Below, piece by piece: positions 26,798 to 33,972 of a DNA stretch of 43,398 bases; within the stretch, counting starts at the first letter, position 1; the number at the start of each line of letters is the position of its first letter. A program made the translations under genes and the position numbers. Source of the stretch: Streptomyces niveus (GTDB lineage Bacteria > Actinomycetota > Actinomycetes > Streptomycetales > Streptomycetaceae); contig NZ_MDCR01000118.1 of assembly GCF_001723055.1 (NCBI RefSeq), forward strand, positions 1-43,398, in the 5' to 3' direction. Below the pieces are notes generated by a model, which saw nothing but the letters and a program-made list of their open reading frames with translations, searched no databases and was not told the origin of the DNA.

Positions 26798-27906
26798 GAC
26801 GCCGTCGGCCAGGTGAGGAATCCGACCTGCTGGGCGCGCCCCCGGTCCGGGTCGGCCATCCCCTCGGCCCGGTCCACCGCCCTCGCGACCACGGCCAGCA
26901 GCTTCGCGGGCGGTACGGCGGCTATCGGCGACCACCAGCCACGGCTCAGCCAGTCGGCCTCCGCCGCGGTCAGCGGCGGCGTCGACGACCGGATGACGTC
27001 CAGGTCCCCGCTCCGCAGCGGCTTGCGCAGCCGCAGGGCGTTCGGCTTGTCCAGCACGGTGCGCGGCAGCATCCCGGCGACCACCACCCGGCCGCCGAGC
27101 GCGGCCCTGGTCGCGGCGGCGAAGGCGAGCCCCGCCGGGCTGGCGTCGTGCAGCACTATCCCCACCGGTCCCGGCCCCCCTGCCGATGCCGGGCCGTTGG
27201 ATATGTTCCCGAGCTGGTCCAGCGACTGCGCCAGTGCGAGCGAGTGCGTCTTGTGCGCACCGTTCAGCGCGAGGCAGGCCAGCACGTCACGGTCCGGGCA
27301 GAGGACGACCAGCCTCGGCGTGCCGCCGTCGGGAAGCGCGGGGAGGACGGGGAACTGGACGTGCCCCTCGTCCTTCAGCCCCAAGGGGCGGCTGTAGACG
27401 ACGGTCCAGCGGTCGATGACCGAGGTCCGGAAGGTGCTGAGCGACATCGGCACCTCGACCGTGCCCGACCACTTCGCGCGGCGCGAGCCACGGAACGTCA
27501 GCAGCAGAACCAGCGCCAGGAAGACGCCCGCGATCACGAGGGTGCTCCGCACCACGTCCGGATCGAACTCGTTGGTTCCCATGATCAACATGGCGAAGAA
27601 GCCCGTCGCCAGGATGAAGCCGACCGCGACGCAGCCGTACGACGTACCGCCCGCGGGAGTGCGGTTGCGCGCGGCGGCGTACCAGAGCTGGGTGGGCGTG
27701 TAGCGCAGCTTTCCGCCGTCGGTGAGCTTGTCGATGAGCTTGCGCATGCGGACGTCGTGCAGGCGGAGCGTGTTTTCCTTCGGTTCGAGAGCGAACGCGC
27801 GCTTGCAGACCGGGCACATCCCACGCCCCCGCTCCCGGTAGCGAGCGTCTTTCCCACAGTGCGGGCAGATCACGGCGGCCCCCTCCAACTGCCCTGTGAA
27901 GCGCAT
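26794..27906 (-). CDS. Zinc-ribbon membrane protein, paralogue of the Toprim-like neighbour
   Basis: The product has 370 residues. The N-terminus has a zinc ribbon with Cys14, Cys17, Cys31 and Cys34 (CPHC, CPVC). KLRYTPTQLWYAAARNR matches the LHFTERQLYYEMCRVL block of the next protein. Two membrane helices are then inserted (CVAVGFILATGFFAMLIMG and STLVIAGVFLALVLLLTF). The C-terminal half repeats the paired blocks RLVVLCPDRDVLACLALNG and PVGIVLHDASPAGLAFAAA and ends GFLTWPTAS, like GFLSWPTA next door. The acidic residue of the first block is displaced compared with its paralogue, so this copy may be inactive. It is the first gene of the leftward run, divergent from the cupin gene with 50 bases between. 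The role is unknown; it may anchor the complex to the membrane. Confidence 0.72.
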   Translation of the reverse strand: MRFTGQLEGAAVICPHCGKDARYRERGRGMCPVCKRAFALEPKENTLRLHDVRMRKLIDKLTDGGKLRYTPTQLWYAAARNRTPAGGTSYGCVAVGFILATGFFAMLIMGTNEFDPDVVRSTLVIAGVFLALVLLLTFRGSRRAKWSGTVEVPMSLSTFRTSVIDRWTVVYSRPLGLKDEGHVQFPVLPALPDGGTPRLVVLCPDRDVLACLALNGAHKTHSLALAQSLDQLGNISNGPASAGGPGPVGIVLHDASPAGLAFAAATRAALGGRVVVAGMLPRTVLDKPNALRLRKPLRSGDLDVIRSSTPPLTAAEADWLSRGWWSPIAAVPPAKLLAVVARAVDRAEGMADPDRGRAQQVGFLTWPTAS

Positions 27907-27956
27907 GGTTTCGTTAAGCCGAACGGACAGATCCTAGACGATGGAGCTTGATTCAG

Positions 27957-28697
27957 ATGTCCAATTCCCGTACACGAATGAAACGCGAGGCGAACGCCGA
28001 GAACGAGGTCCACGACGTCGCCGAATTCACCGATGCGGCAAGAAATGTCGTCACGCCCGTCCTCCAACTCCCCGAAGACATCGCCCTGGCCGTGGTGAAC
28101 GCCTTCACCAAGGTCGTGAGGGACGCCAAGAGAAGCGAATCGGCGACGACCCGGAACAAGGATGGAATAACCCGTTTCCAGACATTCGAGGAGGGCGACG
28201 TCTATATGCTCGAAGCCCCCTTCGACGACTTCTTCGCCGACCGCTATCTCATGGATTTCTACAACGTGGAGGAGCGCGGCGTCTGCTCCCGTATGCATAT
28301 GCACACCGGTCTGCGATTCGTACGGATGATGACGGGCCCGGACACCCGGATCCGGGTGAGCAGCCTCTCTCCGTTCGAGATCACCGGTGTCACGGGGGTA
28401 ACTCCCTTCTCCTTGCGGTCCTTCGAGGACGCCCTGCCCGACACCCCGCCCGGTGTGGAGCGCACCCGCTACAACCTGGTCGTGCCGCCGTGCTCCTTCG
28501 TGGACATGCAGATTCCGCGCGGGGTGAGCCACCAGTTCAACGCCGTCGGCGAGCACGCCGTGATCGATTCCGTACACCCCGAGGAGTCGGTGGAGACATT
28601 CCGCGAGAAGATGTCGGGCTTCAAGATGATGGCGCAGACGGTATTCCTGGCGGACGAACTGCCCGCGTCGGACACCTGCGCGGATCTGCCGACCTGA
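27957..28697 (+). CDS. Cupin-like protein of unknown function
   Basis: The product has 246 residues from ATG 27957, with TGGAG ten bases upstream; TTG 27948 is an alternative. The first 60 residues are helical. The rest looks like a cupin-type beta barrel with metal-ligand candidates in SRMHMHTGLRF (near 111-121) and PRGVSHQFNAVGEHAVIDSVHP. Between them are short strands such as TRIRVSSLSPFEITGV. The His positions suit a mononuclear metal site. There is no signal peptide. It sits divergently beside the zinc-ribbon/Toprim-like operon and shares its 50-base promoter region, so joint control is likely. It is convergent with the tetR gene, six bases apart. Confidence 0.65.
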   Translation: MSNSRTRMKREANAENEVHDVAEFTDAARNVVTPVLQLPEDIALAVVNAFTKVVRDAKRSESATTRNKDGITRFQTFEEGDVYMLEAPFDDFFADRYLMDFYNVEERGVCSRMHMHTGLRFVRMMTGPDTRIRVSSLSPFEITGVTGVTPFSLRSFEDALPDTPPGVERTRYNLVVPPCSFVDMQIPRGVSHQFNAVGEHAVIDSVHPEESVETFREKMSGFKMMAQTVFLADELPASDTCADLPT

Positions 28698-28703
28698 CAG
28701 GGC

Positions 28704-29456
28704 CTAGGACCGGTCGTCCCCGGATGTCTCCGAGCCGGGTGACTTCGTGGGCGTCGTGGAAAGCCGGCGCAGCCATTCCGTCATCAGGGCCACTTCCGCG
28801 GTGCTGAGCCCCGATTCCGCCGAGTTCCCCAGCAGGACGTTCAACTGAGCCGCCGCCGCGGGCAGCCGCGTCCTGCTCGTGGCCCGCGCGCCCGTGCCGG
28901 TCTCCGCCGCCACGTCCGGGGTGAGGACGGTGGCGTGCACGGCGTCGCGGACCCGCCGGGAGGTGTCCTTGTCGGTGAAGGTCGAGGGACGGGCGACGAG
29001 CATCAGCGCCACCCCGACGTTGGCCGACATGACGACCTGGGCAGCCGCCTCCGGCGCCAGCCGCAACTTCCCGTCCGCCGCGGCCCGTCGCAGATCCCTG
29101 GTGAGGATCTCGTGGGACTCCAGCGCCGCCGCCGGGGGTGTGCGCATCGCGGGGGAGTACATCAGCCGGTACAGATTCGGGTTGTCCAGCGCGAACTCCA
29201 CATGGCTGTCCCAGCCCTTGCGCAGATCCTCTATCGGGTCGTCCTCCGGGGCACGCTGCCGCTTGGTCTCCAGATACTTGTCGAAGCCGTAGTCCACGAC
29301 GGCGGACAGCAGCCCCTCCTTGTCCCCGAAGTGCCGGTAGAGCGCCGGGGCACCCACCTGCGCGGCGTCGCAGACGGCCCGGGTGGAGACGTCCCCGTCG
29401 GGCGACTCGGCGACCAGCCGGGCCGCGACTTCCAGGATCCGCGCGCGTGTGCTCAT
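28704..29456 (-). CDS. TetR-family regulator, likely repressor of the adjacent SDR gene
   Basis: The product has 250 residues from ATG 29456. The N-terminal DNA-binding domain is STRARILEVAARLVAE and STRAVCDAAQVGAPALYRHFGDKEGLLSAV. The ligand-binding part includes NLYRLMYSPAMRTPPA, as in regulators with a TetR_C_33-like C-terminus. An upstream in-frame ATG at 29498 is possible, but the operator-like 13-mer at 29482-29494 would then lie inside the gene, so 29456 is preferred. The same 13-mer occurs twice upstream of the SDR gene, which points to autoregulation and SDR control. The C-terminal tail is rich in Thr, Pro and Ser. Confidence 0.88.
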   Translation of the reverse strand: MSTRARILEVAARLVAESPDGDVSTRAVCDAAQVGAPALYRHFGDKEGLLSAVVDYGFDKYLETKRQRAPEDDPIEDLRKGWDSHVEFALDNPNLYRLMYSPAMRTPPAAALESHEILTRDLRRAAADGKLRLAPEAAAQVVMSANVGVALMLVARPSTFTDKDTSRRVRDAVHATVLTPDVAAETGTGARATSRTRLPAAAAQLNVLLGNSAESGLSTAEVALMTEWLRRLSTTPTKSPGSETSGDDRS

Positions 29457-29481
29457 CGCCGACGACCGTATCAAGGGCCCC

Positions 29482-29494
29482 GTAGCGCTGTTAC
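29482..29494. promoter_or_regulatory. Candidate TetR operator upstream of tetR
   Basis: GTAGCGCTGTTAC; its reverse complement GTAACAGCGCTAC differs at one central base from the site at 30447-30459. It lies 26 bases before the tetR start. Confidence 0.6.
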
Positions 29495-29595
29495 GCATGA
29501 CGGAACTCAACTCCTCTCTGCCTCCGGCCACTTCCCGGCCGATCCGGCGCCCGGCCGATCCGGCGCCCGTCCGGGACCCGGCGGGTGTGTGCGGC

Positions 29596-30354
29596 TCAGA
29601 TGATGCCGCCGTTGGCACGGAGCACCTGCCCGTTGACCCAGCGGGCCGGTCCCGCCAGGAAGGAGACGACCTCGGCGATGTCCTCCGGCCGCCCGAGCCG
29701 CTCCAGCGGGGCCTGGGCGGCGAGCTTCGCGACGGTCTCCTCGTCCTTGCCGTCCAGGAACAGCGCGGTCGCGGTCGGCCCGGGCGCCACCGCGTTGACC
29801 GTGATGTCCCGTCCGCGCAGCTCCCTGGCCAGGATCAGCGTCATCGCCTCGACCGCGCCCTTGCTCGCGGCGTACGCCGTGTATCCCGGGAAGGCCAGGC
29901 CCACCACCGAGCTGGAGAAGTTGATGACCGCCCCACCGCTCCGCAGCCGCCGCGCCGCCTGCTGGCCGACCACGAACGTGCCCCGGATGTTGGTGCGGTG
30001 CATCCGGTCCAGCGCGTCCAGCTCGGTGTCCACCAGCGGCGTCACCGACATGACGCCCGCCGCGTGCACGAGGACGTCCACACCCCCGTAGGTCTCCTCC
30101 GCCGCGTCGAAGAGCGCCGACACCGCGACCTCGTCGGCCACGTCGGCACGGAAGGCCATGGCGGTCCCGCCCGACTCGCTGATGGCGGCCACCGCCGCCT
30201 CCGCCTCGGCCTGATTTCCCGCGTAGTTGACGACGACGGCGTGCCCGTCCGCCGCCAGGCGCTCCGCGCTCTCCCGGCCGATCCCGCGGGACCCTCCGGT
30301 GACGATCACCACCCGGCGGTCCGTTCGACGCTCCGCGCCCGGCTGCTCGCTCAT
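29596..30354 (-). CDS. Short-chain dehydrogenase/reductase
   Basis: The product has 252 residues and is a classical SDR. The cofactor motif is TGGSRGIG (19-26), HAAG stands in the NNAG position, and the catalytic Ser, Tyr and Lys are in INFSSSVVG and YTAYAASKG. The C-terminus ends RANGGII, in the FabG-like style. Asn-Tyr-Ala-Gly-Asn-Gln after the second strand suggests NADPH. The substrate is unknown. It lies upstream of tetR in the same direction, and the 30426-30459 region in front of it carries two copies of the putative TetR site, so it is likely repressed until a ligand appears. An ATG start is used at 30354, with GGGAG about eight bases upstream. Confidence 0.88.
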   Translation of the reverse strand: MSEQPGAERRTDRRVVIVTGGSRGIGRESAERLAADGHAVVVNYAGNQAEAEAAVAAISESGGTAMAFRADVADEVAVSALFDAAEETYGGVDVLVHAAGVMSVTPLVDTELDALDRMHRTNIRGTFVVGQQAARRLRSGGAVINFSSSVVGLAFPGYTAYAASKGAVEAMTLILARELRGRDITVNAVAPGPTATALFLDGKDEETVAKLAAQAPLERLGRPEDIAEVVSFLAGPARWVNGQVLRANGGII

Positions 30355-30425
30355 GACATCGCTCCCTGGATAGCGGCCCTCGTCTGTCTTCGCCTCCCGA
30401 CAACAACAACGCTAACACGTTCGAC

Positions 30426-30438
30426 GTAGCGACGCTAC
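30426..30438. promoter_or_regulatory. Candidate TetR operator 1 upstream of the SDR gene
   Basis: GTAGCGACGCTAC is a perfect palindrome (6+1+6). Its centre is 21 bases, two helical turns, from the centre of the next copy, 72-84 bases before the SDR start. Confidence 0.65.
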
Positions 30439-30446
30439 CTCATTCC

Positions 30447-30459
30447 GTAACATCGCTAC
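30447..30459. promoter_or_regulatory. Candidate TetR operator 2 upstream of the SDR gene
   Basis: GTAACATCGCTAC shares the CGCTAC half-site with the neighbouring palindrome and is nearly identical to the inverted copy in front of tetR. Confidence 0.6.
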
Positions 30460-30616
30460 GCACCCCACGCCCCAGGGCCGACGGAGTGGTGGCGGAGTGG
30501 TGGCGGAGTGGTGGAAAAGAAACATCCCGCGAGCTGTCGAGAAGCCGTCATCGGTTCCGACGTCCCCTGTGAGAGTTGCCCAGCGAGGGCGACAGCACGA
30601 CACAAGGAGCGATGTC

Positions 30617-31033
30617 ATGAAGTATCTGGTGATGGTCCAGGGTTCGCAGGCCGACTACGACGCGATGACCGGCAAGGCGTCCGAGCACAGCGCGGCCTGG
30701 AACGAGAAGGACATGCAGGCGATGTTCGCCTACATGGGGACGATCAACGACGACCTCGCCGAGTCGGGCGAGCTGGTCGACGCGAACGGCCTGAGCGCCC
30801 CCTCCGAGACCCGCTTCGTCAGCGCGGGCAAGGACGGCAAGCCGGTGATCACGGACGGCCCGTACGGCGAGACGAAGGAGCTGCTGGCCGGCTACTGGGT
30901 GCTCGACTGCGCGAGCCTGGAGAGGGTCACGGAGATCGCCGCGCGCGTCGCGGCATGCCCCCAGCCCGAGGGCGTCCCCTTCTACCCGGTGGTCATCCGT
31001 CCCATCCAGGAAGGCCCGGCCGTCGACGCCTGA
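30617..31033 (+). CDS. YCII/DGPF-domain protein
   Basis: The product has 138 residues. It starts MKYLVMVQGSQADYDAM and has the family signature DGPYGETKELLAGYWVLDC near 80-98, where DGPY corresponds to the DGPF motif. The ferredoxin-like fold of this family contains a conserved Asp/His site of unproven function. ATG 30617 has AAGGAG eight bases upstream. It is followed by an ECF sigma factor with a C-terminal extension. This DGPF-ECF pair is the standard context of ECF42, where the DGPF proteins are thought to belong to the regulon and possibly to take part in signalling. The gap to the sigma gene is 42 bases. Confidence 0.9.
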   Translation: MKYLVMVQGSQADYDAMTGKASEHSAAWNEKDMQAMFAYMGTINDDLAESGELVDANGLSAPSETRFVSAGKDGKPVITDGPYGETKELLAGYWVLDCASLERVTEIAARVAACPQPEGVPFYPVVIRPIQEGPAVDA

Positions 31034-31075
31034 GGCTCCGTGCGCGCCCCGGCACGACGGGGTGTAATACACGGT

Positions 31076-32323
31076 GTGAACGACGGCACCGGCTCCACCA
31101 CGACCGAGGACCTGCTGCGCCTGCACGCGCCGCAGGTCCTCGGCGCGCTCGTCCGCCGCTACGGCCACTTCGACCTCGCCGAGGACGCCGTACAGGAAGC
31201 CCTCATCGCCGCCGCCCGGCAGTGGCCCTCCGAGGGCCCGCCCGACAACCCCCGCGGCTGGCTGATCAGAACCGCGTCCCGCCGTCTCGTCGACCAGTTC
31301 CGCAGCGAGGAGGCGCGGCGCAGACGCGAGGAGAGTGCCGCCGCGCTCACCCCCAGGGACGCCTTCACCGCGCCGCCGCCCGGTGAGAGCCGCGCCCCGT
31401 CGGAGGACGACACCCTCACCCTCCTCTTCCTCTGCTGCCACCCCGAACTGCCCGCCGCCGCCCGGACCGCGCTCACCCTGCGCGCCGTCGGCGGTCTGAC
31501 CACCGCCGAGATCGCCCGCGCGCATCTGATGCCCGAGGCGACGATGGCGCAGCGCATCAGCCGGGCGAAGCAGAAGATCAAGGGCGTGCCCTTCCGGCAG
31601 CCGCGCCCCGAGGACCGCGACCGCCGGCTCGCCACCGTGCTCCAGGTGCTCTACCTGATCTTCAACGAGGGCCATACGGCCACCTCCGGCAGCGAGTTGC
31701 ACCGCGCGGATCTCGCGTACGAGGCGATCCGGCTGACCCGGGCGGTACGGCGGCTGCTGCCGACCGAGGGCGCCGTGACGGGCCTGCTCGCGCTGATGCT
31801 GCTCACGGAGGCGCGGAGCGCCGCGCGCACGGGCCCGCACGGGGAACTCGTCCCGCTGGACGAGCAGGACCGCGGCCTCTGGGACCGTGCCGCGATCGAC
31901 GAGGGTACGGCGCTGGTCGAGGAAGCCCTGTCCCAAGGCCCCGCCGGGCCCTATCAGTTGCAGGCCGCCATCGCCGCGCTGCACGACGAGGCGGCGAGCG
32001 CCGAGGACACCGACTGGCTCCAGATCGTCGCACTGTACGACGAGTTGCTGCGCCGCGCCCCGGGGCCGGAGCCGATGGCCGAACTGAGCCGGGCGGTGGC
32101 CGTGGCGATGGCGCACGGCCCGGAGGCCGGTCTCGCCGAACTCAAGGGCGTGGAGAAGGAGTTGGCGGGCCACCACCGACTCGACGCGGTACGGGCCCAT
32201 CTGCTGGAGCGGGCGGGCGACAAGGAAGGCGCCCTGGCCGCGTACCAGTTGGCGGCGAGCCGTACGCTCAGCCGCCCGGAGACCCGCTATCTGATGATGC
32301 GAGCGGCCCGCCTGAGCGCGTAG
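31076..32323 (+). CDS. ECF42-type RNA polymerase sigma factor with C-terminal TPR-like domain
   Basis: The product has 415 residues, twice the length of a plain ECF sigma factor. Region 2 is LLRLHAPQVLGALVRRYGHFDLAEDAVQEALIAA and NPRGWLIRTASRRLVDQFR. Region 4 is TLRAVGGLTTAEIARAHLMPEATMAQRISRAKQKIK. After residue about 190 comes the ECF42 extension with LQVLYLIFNEGHTAT and helical repeats (YQLQAAIAALHDEAAS, YDELL, LAAYQLAAS). The extension is needed for activity in studied members, and no anti-sigma gene is present, as is usual for this group. GTG 31076 gives the usual N-terminus; GTG 31040 is an alternative. It is convergent with the SDR gene at 32330. Confidence 0.9.
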   Translation: MNDGTGSTTTEDLLRLHAPQVLGALVRRYGHFDLAEDAVQEALIAAARQWPSEGPPDNPRGWLIRTASRRLVDQFRSEEARRRREESAAALTPRDAFTAPPPGESRAPSEDDTLTLLFLCCHPELPAAARTALTLRAVGGLTTAEIARAHLMPEATMAQRISRAKQKIKGVPFRQPRPEDRDRRLATVLQVLYLIFNEGHTATSGSELHRADLAYEAIRLTRAVRRLLPTEGAVTGLLALMLLTEARSAARTGPHGELVPLDEQDRGLWDRAAIDEGTALVEEALSQGPAGPYQLQAAIAALHDEAASAEDTDWLQIVALYDELLRRAPGPEPMAELSRAVAVAMAHGPEAGLAELKGVEKELAGHHRLDAVRAHLLERAGDKEGALAAYQLAASRTLSRPETRYLMMRAARLSA

Positions 32324-32329
32324 AGGCGA

Positions 32330-33250
32330 CTACAACGGCTCGCCGAGCGGCCCGTACTCCTCGACCAGCGACCTGGCCCAGTGCGCGGCGAAGTCCGGCC
32401 GCGTACCGTCCGCGTCCGTGAAGCCGTACTCCTCGTACAGCCCCCAAGTCGCCAGCGCCCGGCCCGACTTGGCCATGACGTCCGGATCGGCGGCCAGCGC
32501 GGCGACCGCCCGCCCCAGATACGCCGGGCTCTCGGAGTACGCGAAGTTCGGGTCCTGGGCCACCGCGTCCCGCCATGTCTCCTCCGTGACGCCGAGGCCG
32601 TCCAGCATCGCCTTGGAGCGCAGAAAGCCGGGCGTGATCGCGACGGCGGCCACGCCGTACGGCTTCAGCTCGGCCGCCTGCGCGACCGCGAGGCGGATCA
32701 CCGAGGACTTGACGAGGTCGTAGAAGAAACTCCCCCGGTAGCGGGCGGTGTTGCCGTCCGTCACCTCGACGACCAGCCCGCTGCGCCGGGCGACCAGCAG
32801 CGGCAGCGCGTACCGGCTGGTGATGACGTGCGTGTCGACGGCCTGCCGCAGCAGCCGGAACCCGGTGTCCAGGTCCTGCTCCCACAGCGGATGCTCCCAG
32901 TCCGTCAACGGGTCCCCGCCCCATACGGAGTTGACGAGGATGTCCAGCCGCCCGTCCTGCTCGGCGGCGATCCGGTCGACCAGGGCGCGGACCTCCTCGG
33001 GCCTGCTGTGATCCGTACGCACGGCGATACCGCGCCCACCGGCTGCGGTGACCAGGTCGGCCGCCCCCTCGATGGTCTCGGGACGGTCCAGGTCGGAGCG
33101 CCCGGCGGTGCTGCTGCGCCCGGTGACGTACACCGTCGCGCCGGCCGCGCCGAGTTCGACCGCGATGCCGCGCCCGCCGCCCCGCGTACCGCCCGCGACC
33201 AGCGCGACCCTGCCGGCCAGCGGTCCCGGCGCCTTCGCGATGTCGTTCAT
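32330..33250 (-). CDS. SDR-family oxidoreductase, co-transcribed with tetR
   Basis: The product has 306 residues. The Rossmann motif is AGGTRGGGRGI in place of TGxxxGIG, then VTGRSS. The active site is VTDGNTARYRGSFFYDLVKSS, with Tyr-Asp-Leu-Val-Lys supplying the YxxxK pair. The Ser that normally precedes it is replaced (EVTDGNT). INSERT-like residues HPLWEQDLDTGFRLL resemble the longer SDRs of actinobacteria annotated only as SDR. The start ATG 33250 overlaps the tetR stop by four bases. The pair is probably repressed through the inverted repeat at 33890-33915. Its substrate is unknown, and activity with the altered active-site segment is not certain. Confidence 0.85.
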   Translation of the reverse strand: MNDIAKAPGPLAGRVALVAGGTRGGGRGIAVELGAAGATVYVTGRSSTAGRSDLDRPETIEGAADLVTAAGGRGIAVRTDHSRPEEVRALVDRIAAEQDGRLDILVNSVWGGDPLTDWEHPLWEQDLDTGFRLLRQAVDTHVITSRYALPLLVARRSGLVVEVTDGNTARYRGSFFYDLVKSSVIRLAVAQAAELKPYGVAAVAITPGFLRSKAMLDGLGVTEETWRDAVAQDPNFAYSESPAYLGRAVAALAADPDVMAKSGRALATWGLYEEYGFTDADGTRPDFAAHWARSLVEEYGPLGEPL

Positions 33251-33876
33251 GATTCCTCCCGGTCGGCCGGTACGGGCACGGCCACGTGCCGCGCCAGCAC
33301 CTCGTCGATCTCCTGCCGCATCCGCCGCGCGAGTGTCCCCTCACGGTCGAGCGCCCAGACCAGCCCGGCACCGGACGACATCGCCTGTACGGAACGGGCC
33401 AGCGGCCGTACGTCCGTCCCGGCCCTCAGCTCCCCGGCGGCGACGGCCGCGGTCAGCAGCTCCTCGACGGCGCGGCGCTCGGCCCGGTGCACGGTGAGGG
33501 CGTGCGCGTGGAAGTCCGGTTCGCCGAGGTCGAGGCTGAGGAACGCCAGATGGTTGGCGTAGGTCTGGGGCGTCGTCATCGGCTCTGTCGACTCCACGAG
33601 CAGCGCGGTCAGCGCGGCGAGCGCCGAGCCGTGCTCACGGCGCAGCCGCTCCGGCGACGTACGCGCATCGGCCTCCGCGCTCTCGGCGGCCCGCTCGGCG
33701 AGCGCCAGCAGCAGACCGCGCTTGGACCCGAAGCGCTGCATGAGCGTGCCGGGTACGACGCCGACCTCGCGGGCCACGGCCGCGAGGGTGAGCCCGGCGG
33801 GCCCGACGCGTCCGACGACGTCGGCGGTCGCGCGCAGGATCGCGGCGTCGTCGACACCACGGGGACGTCCGGCCAC
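33247..33876 (-). CDS. TetR-family regulator
   Basis: The product has 209 residues. Its DNA-binding domain is DDAAILRATADVVGRVGPAGLTLAAVAREVGVVPGTLMQRFGSKRGLL, with recognition helix PGTLMQRFG. A helical ligand domain of ordinary length follows. It is the first gene of a two-gene unit; its TGA overlaps the ATG of the SDR gene. Just upstream is an AT-rich 26-base inverted repeat, the likely operator. The ribosome site is not strong, and ATG 33876 starts MAGRPRG, a usual beginning for this family. Confidence 0.9.
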   Translation of the reverse strand: MAGRPRGVDDAAILRATADVVGRVGPAGLTLAAVAREVGVVPGTLMQRFGSKRGLLLALAERAAESAEADARTSPERLRREHGSALAALTALLVESTEPMTTPQTYANHLAFLSLDLGEPDFHAHALTVHRAERRAVEELLTAAVAAGELRAGTDVRPLARSVQAMSSGAGLVWALDREGTLARRMRQEIDEVLARHVAVPVPADREES

Positions 33877-33889
33877 AGCGACTCCCTAC

Positions 33890-33915
33890 TTAATAAATGC
33901 ACGTTCATTCATTAA
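33890..33915. promoter_or_regulatory. Inverted repeat, candidate operator for the TetR-SDR unit
   Basis: TTAATAAATG and CATTCATTAA form arms that match at nine of ten positions around a six-base spacer, CACGTT. It sits 13 bases in front of the tetR ATG in DNA far richer in A+T than its surroundings, so it probably overlaps the promoter. Confidence 0.6.
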
Positions 33916-33972
33916 ACAGGGCACGCGCCTGGACGGCAACAGGCACACCGCACCGAGACGGGCAGCGCGTCG

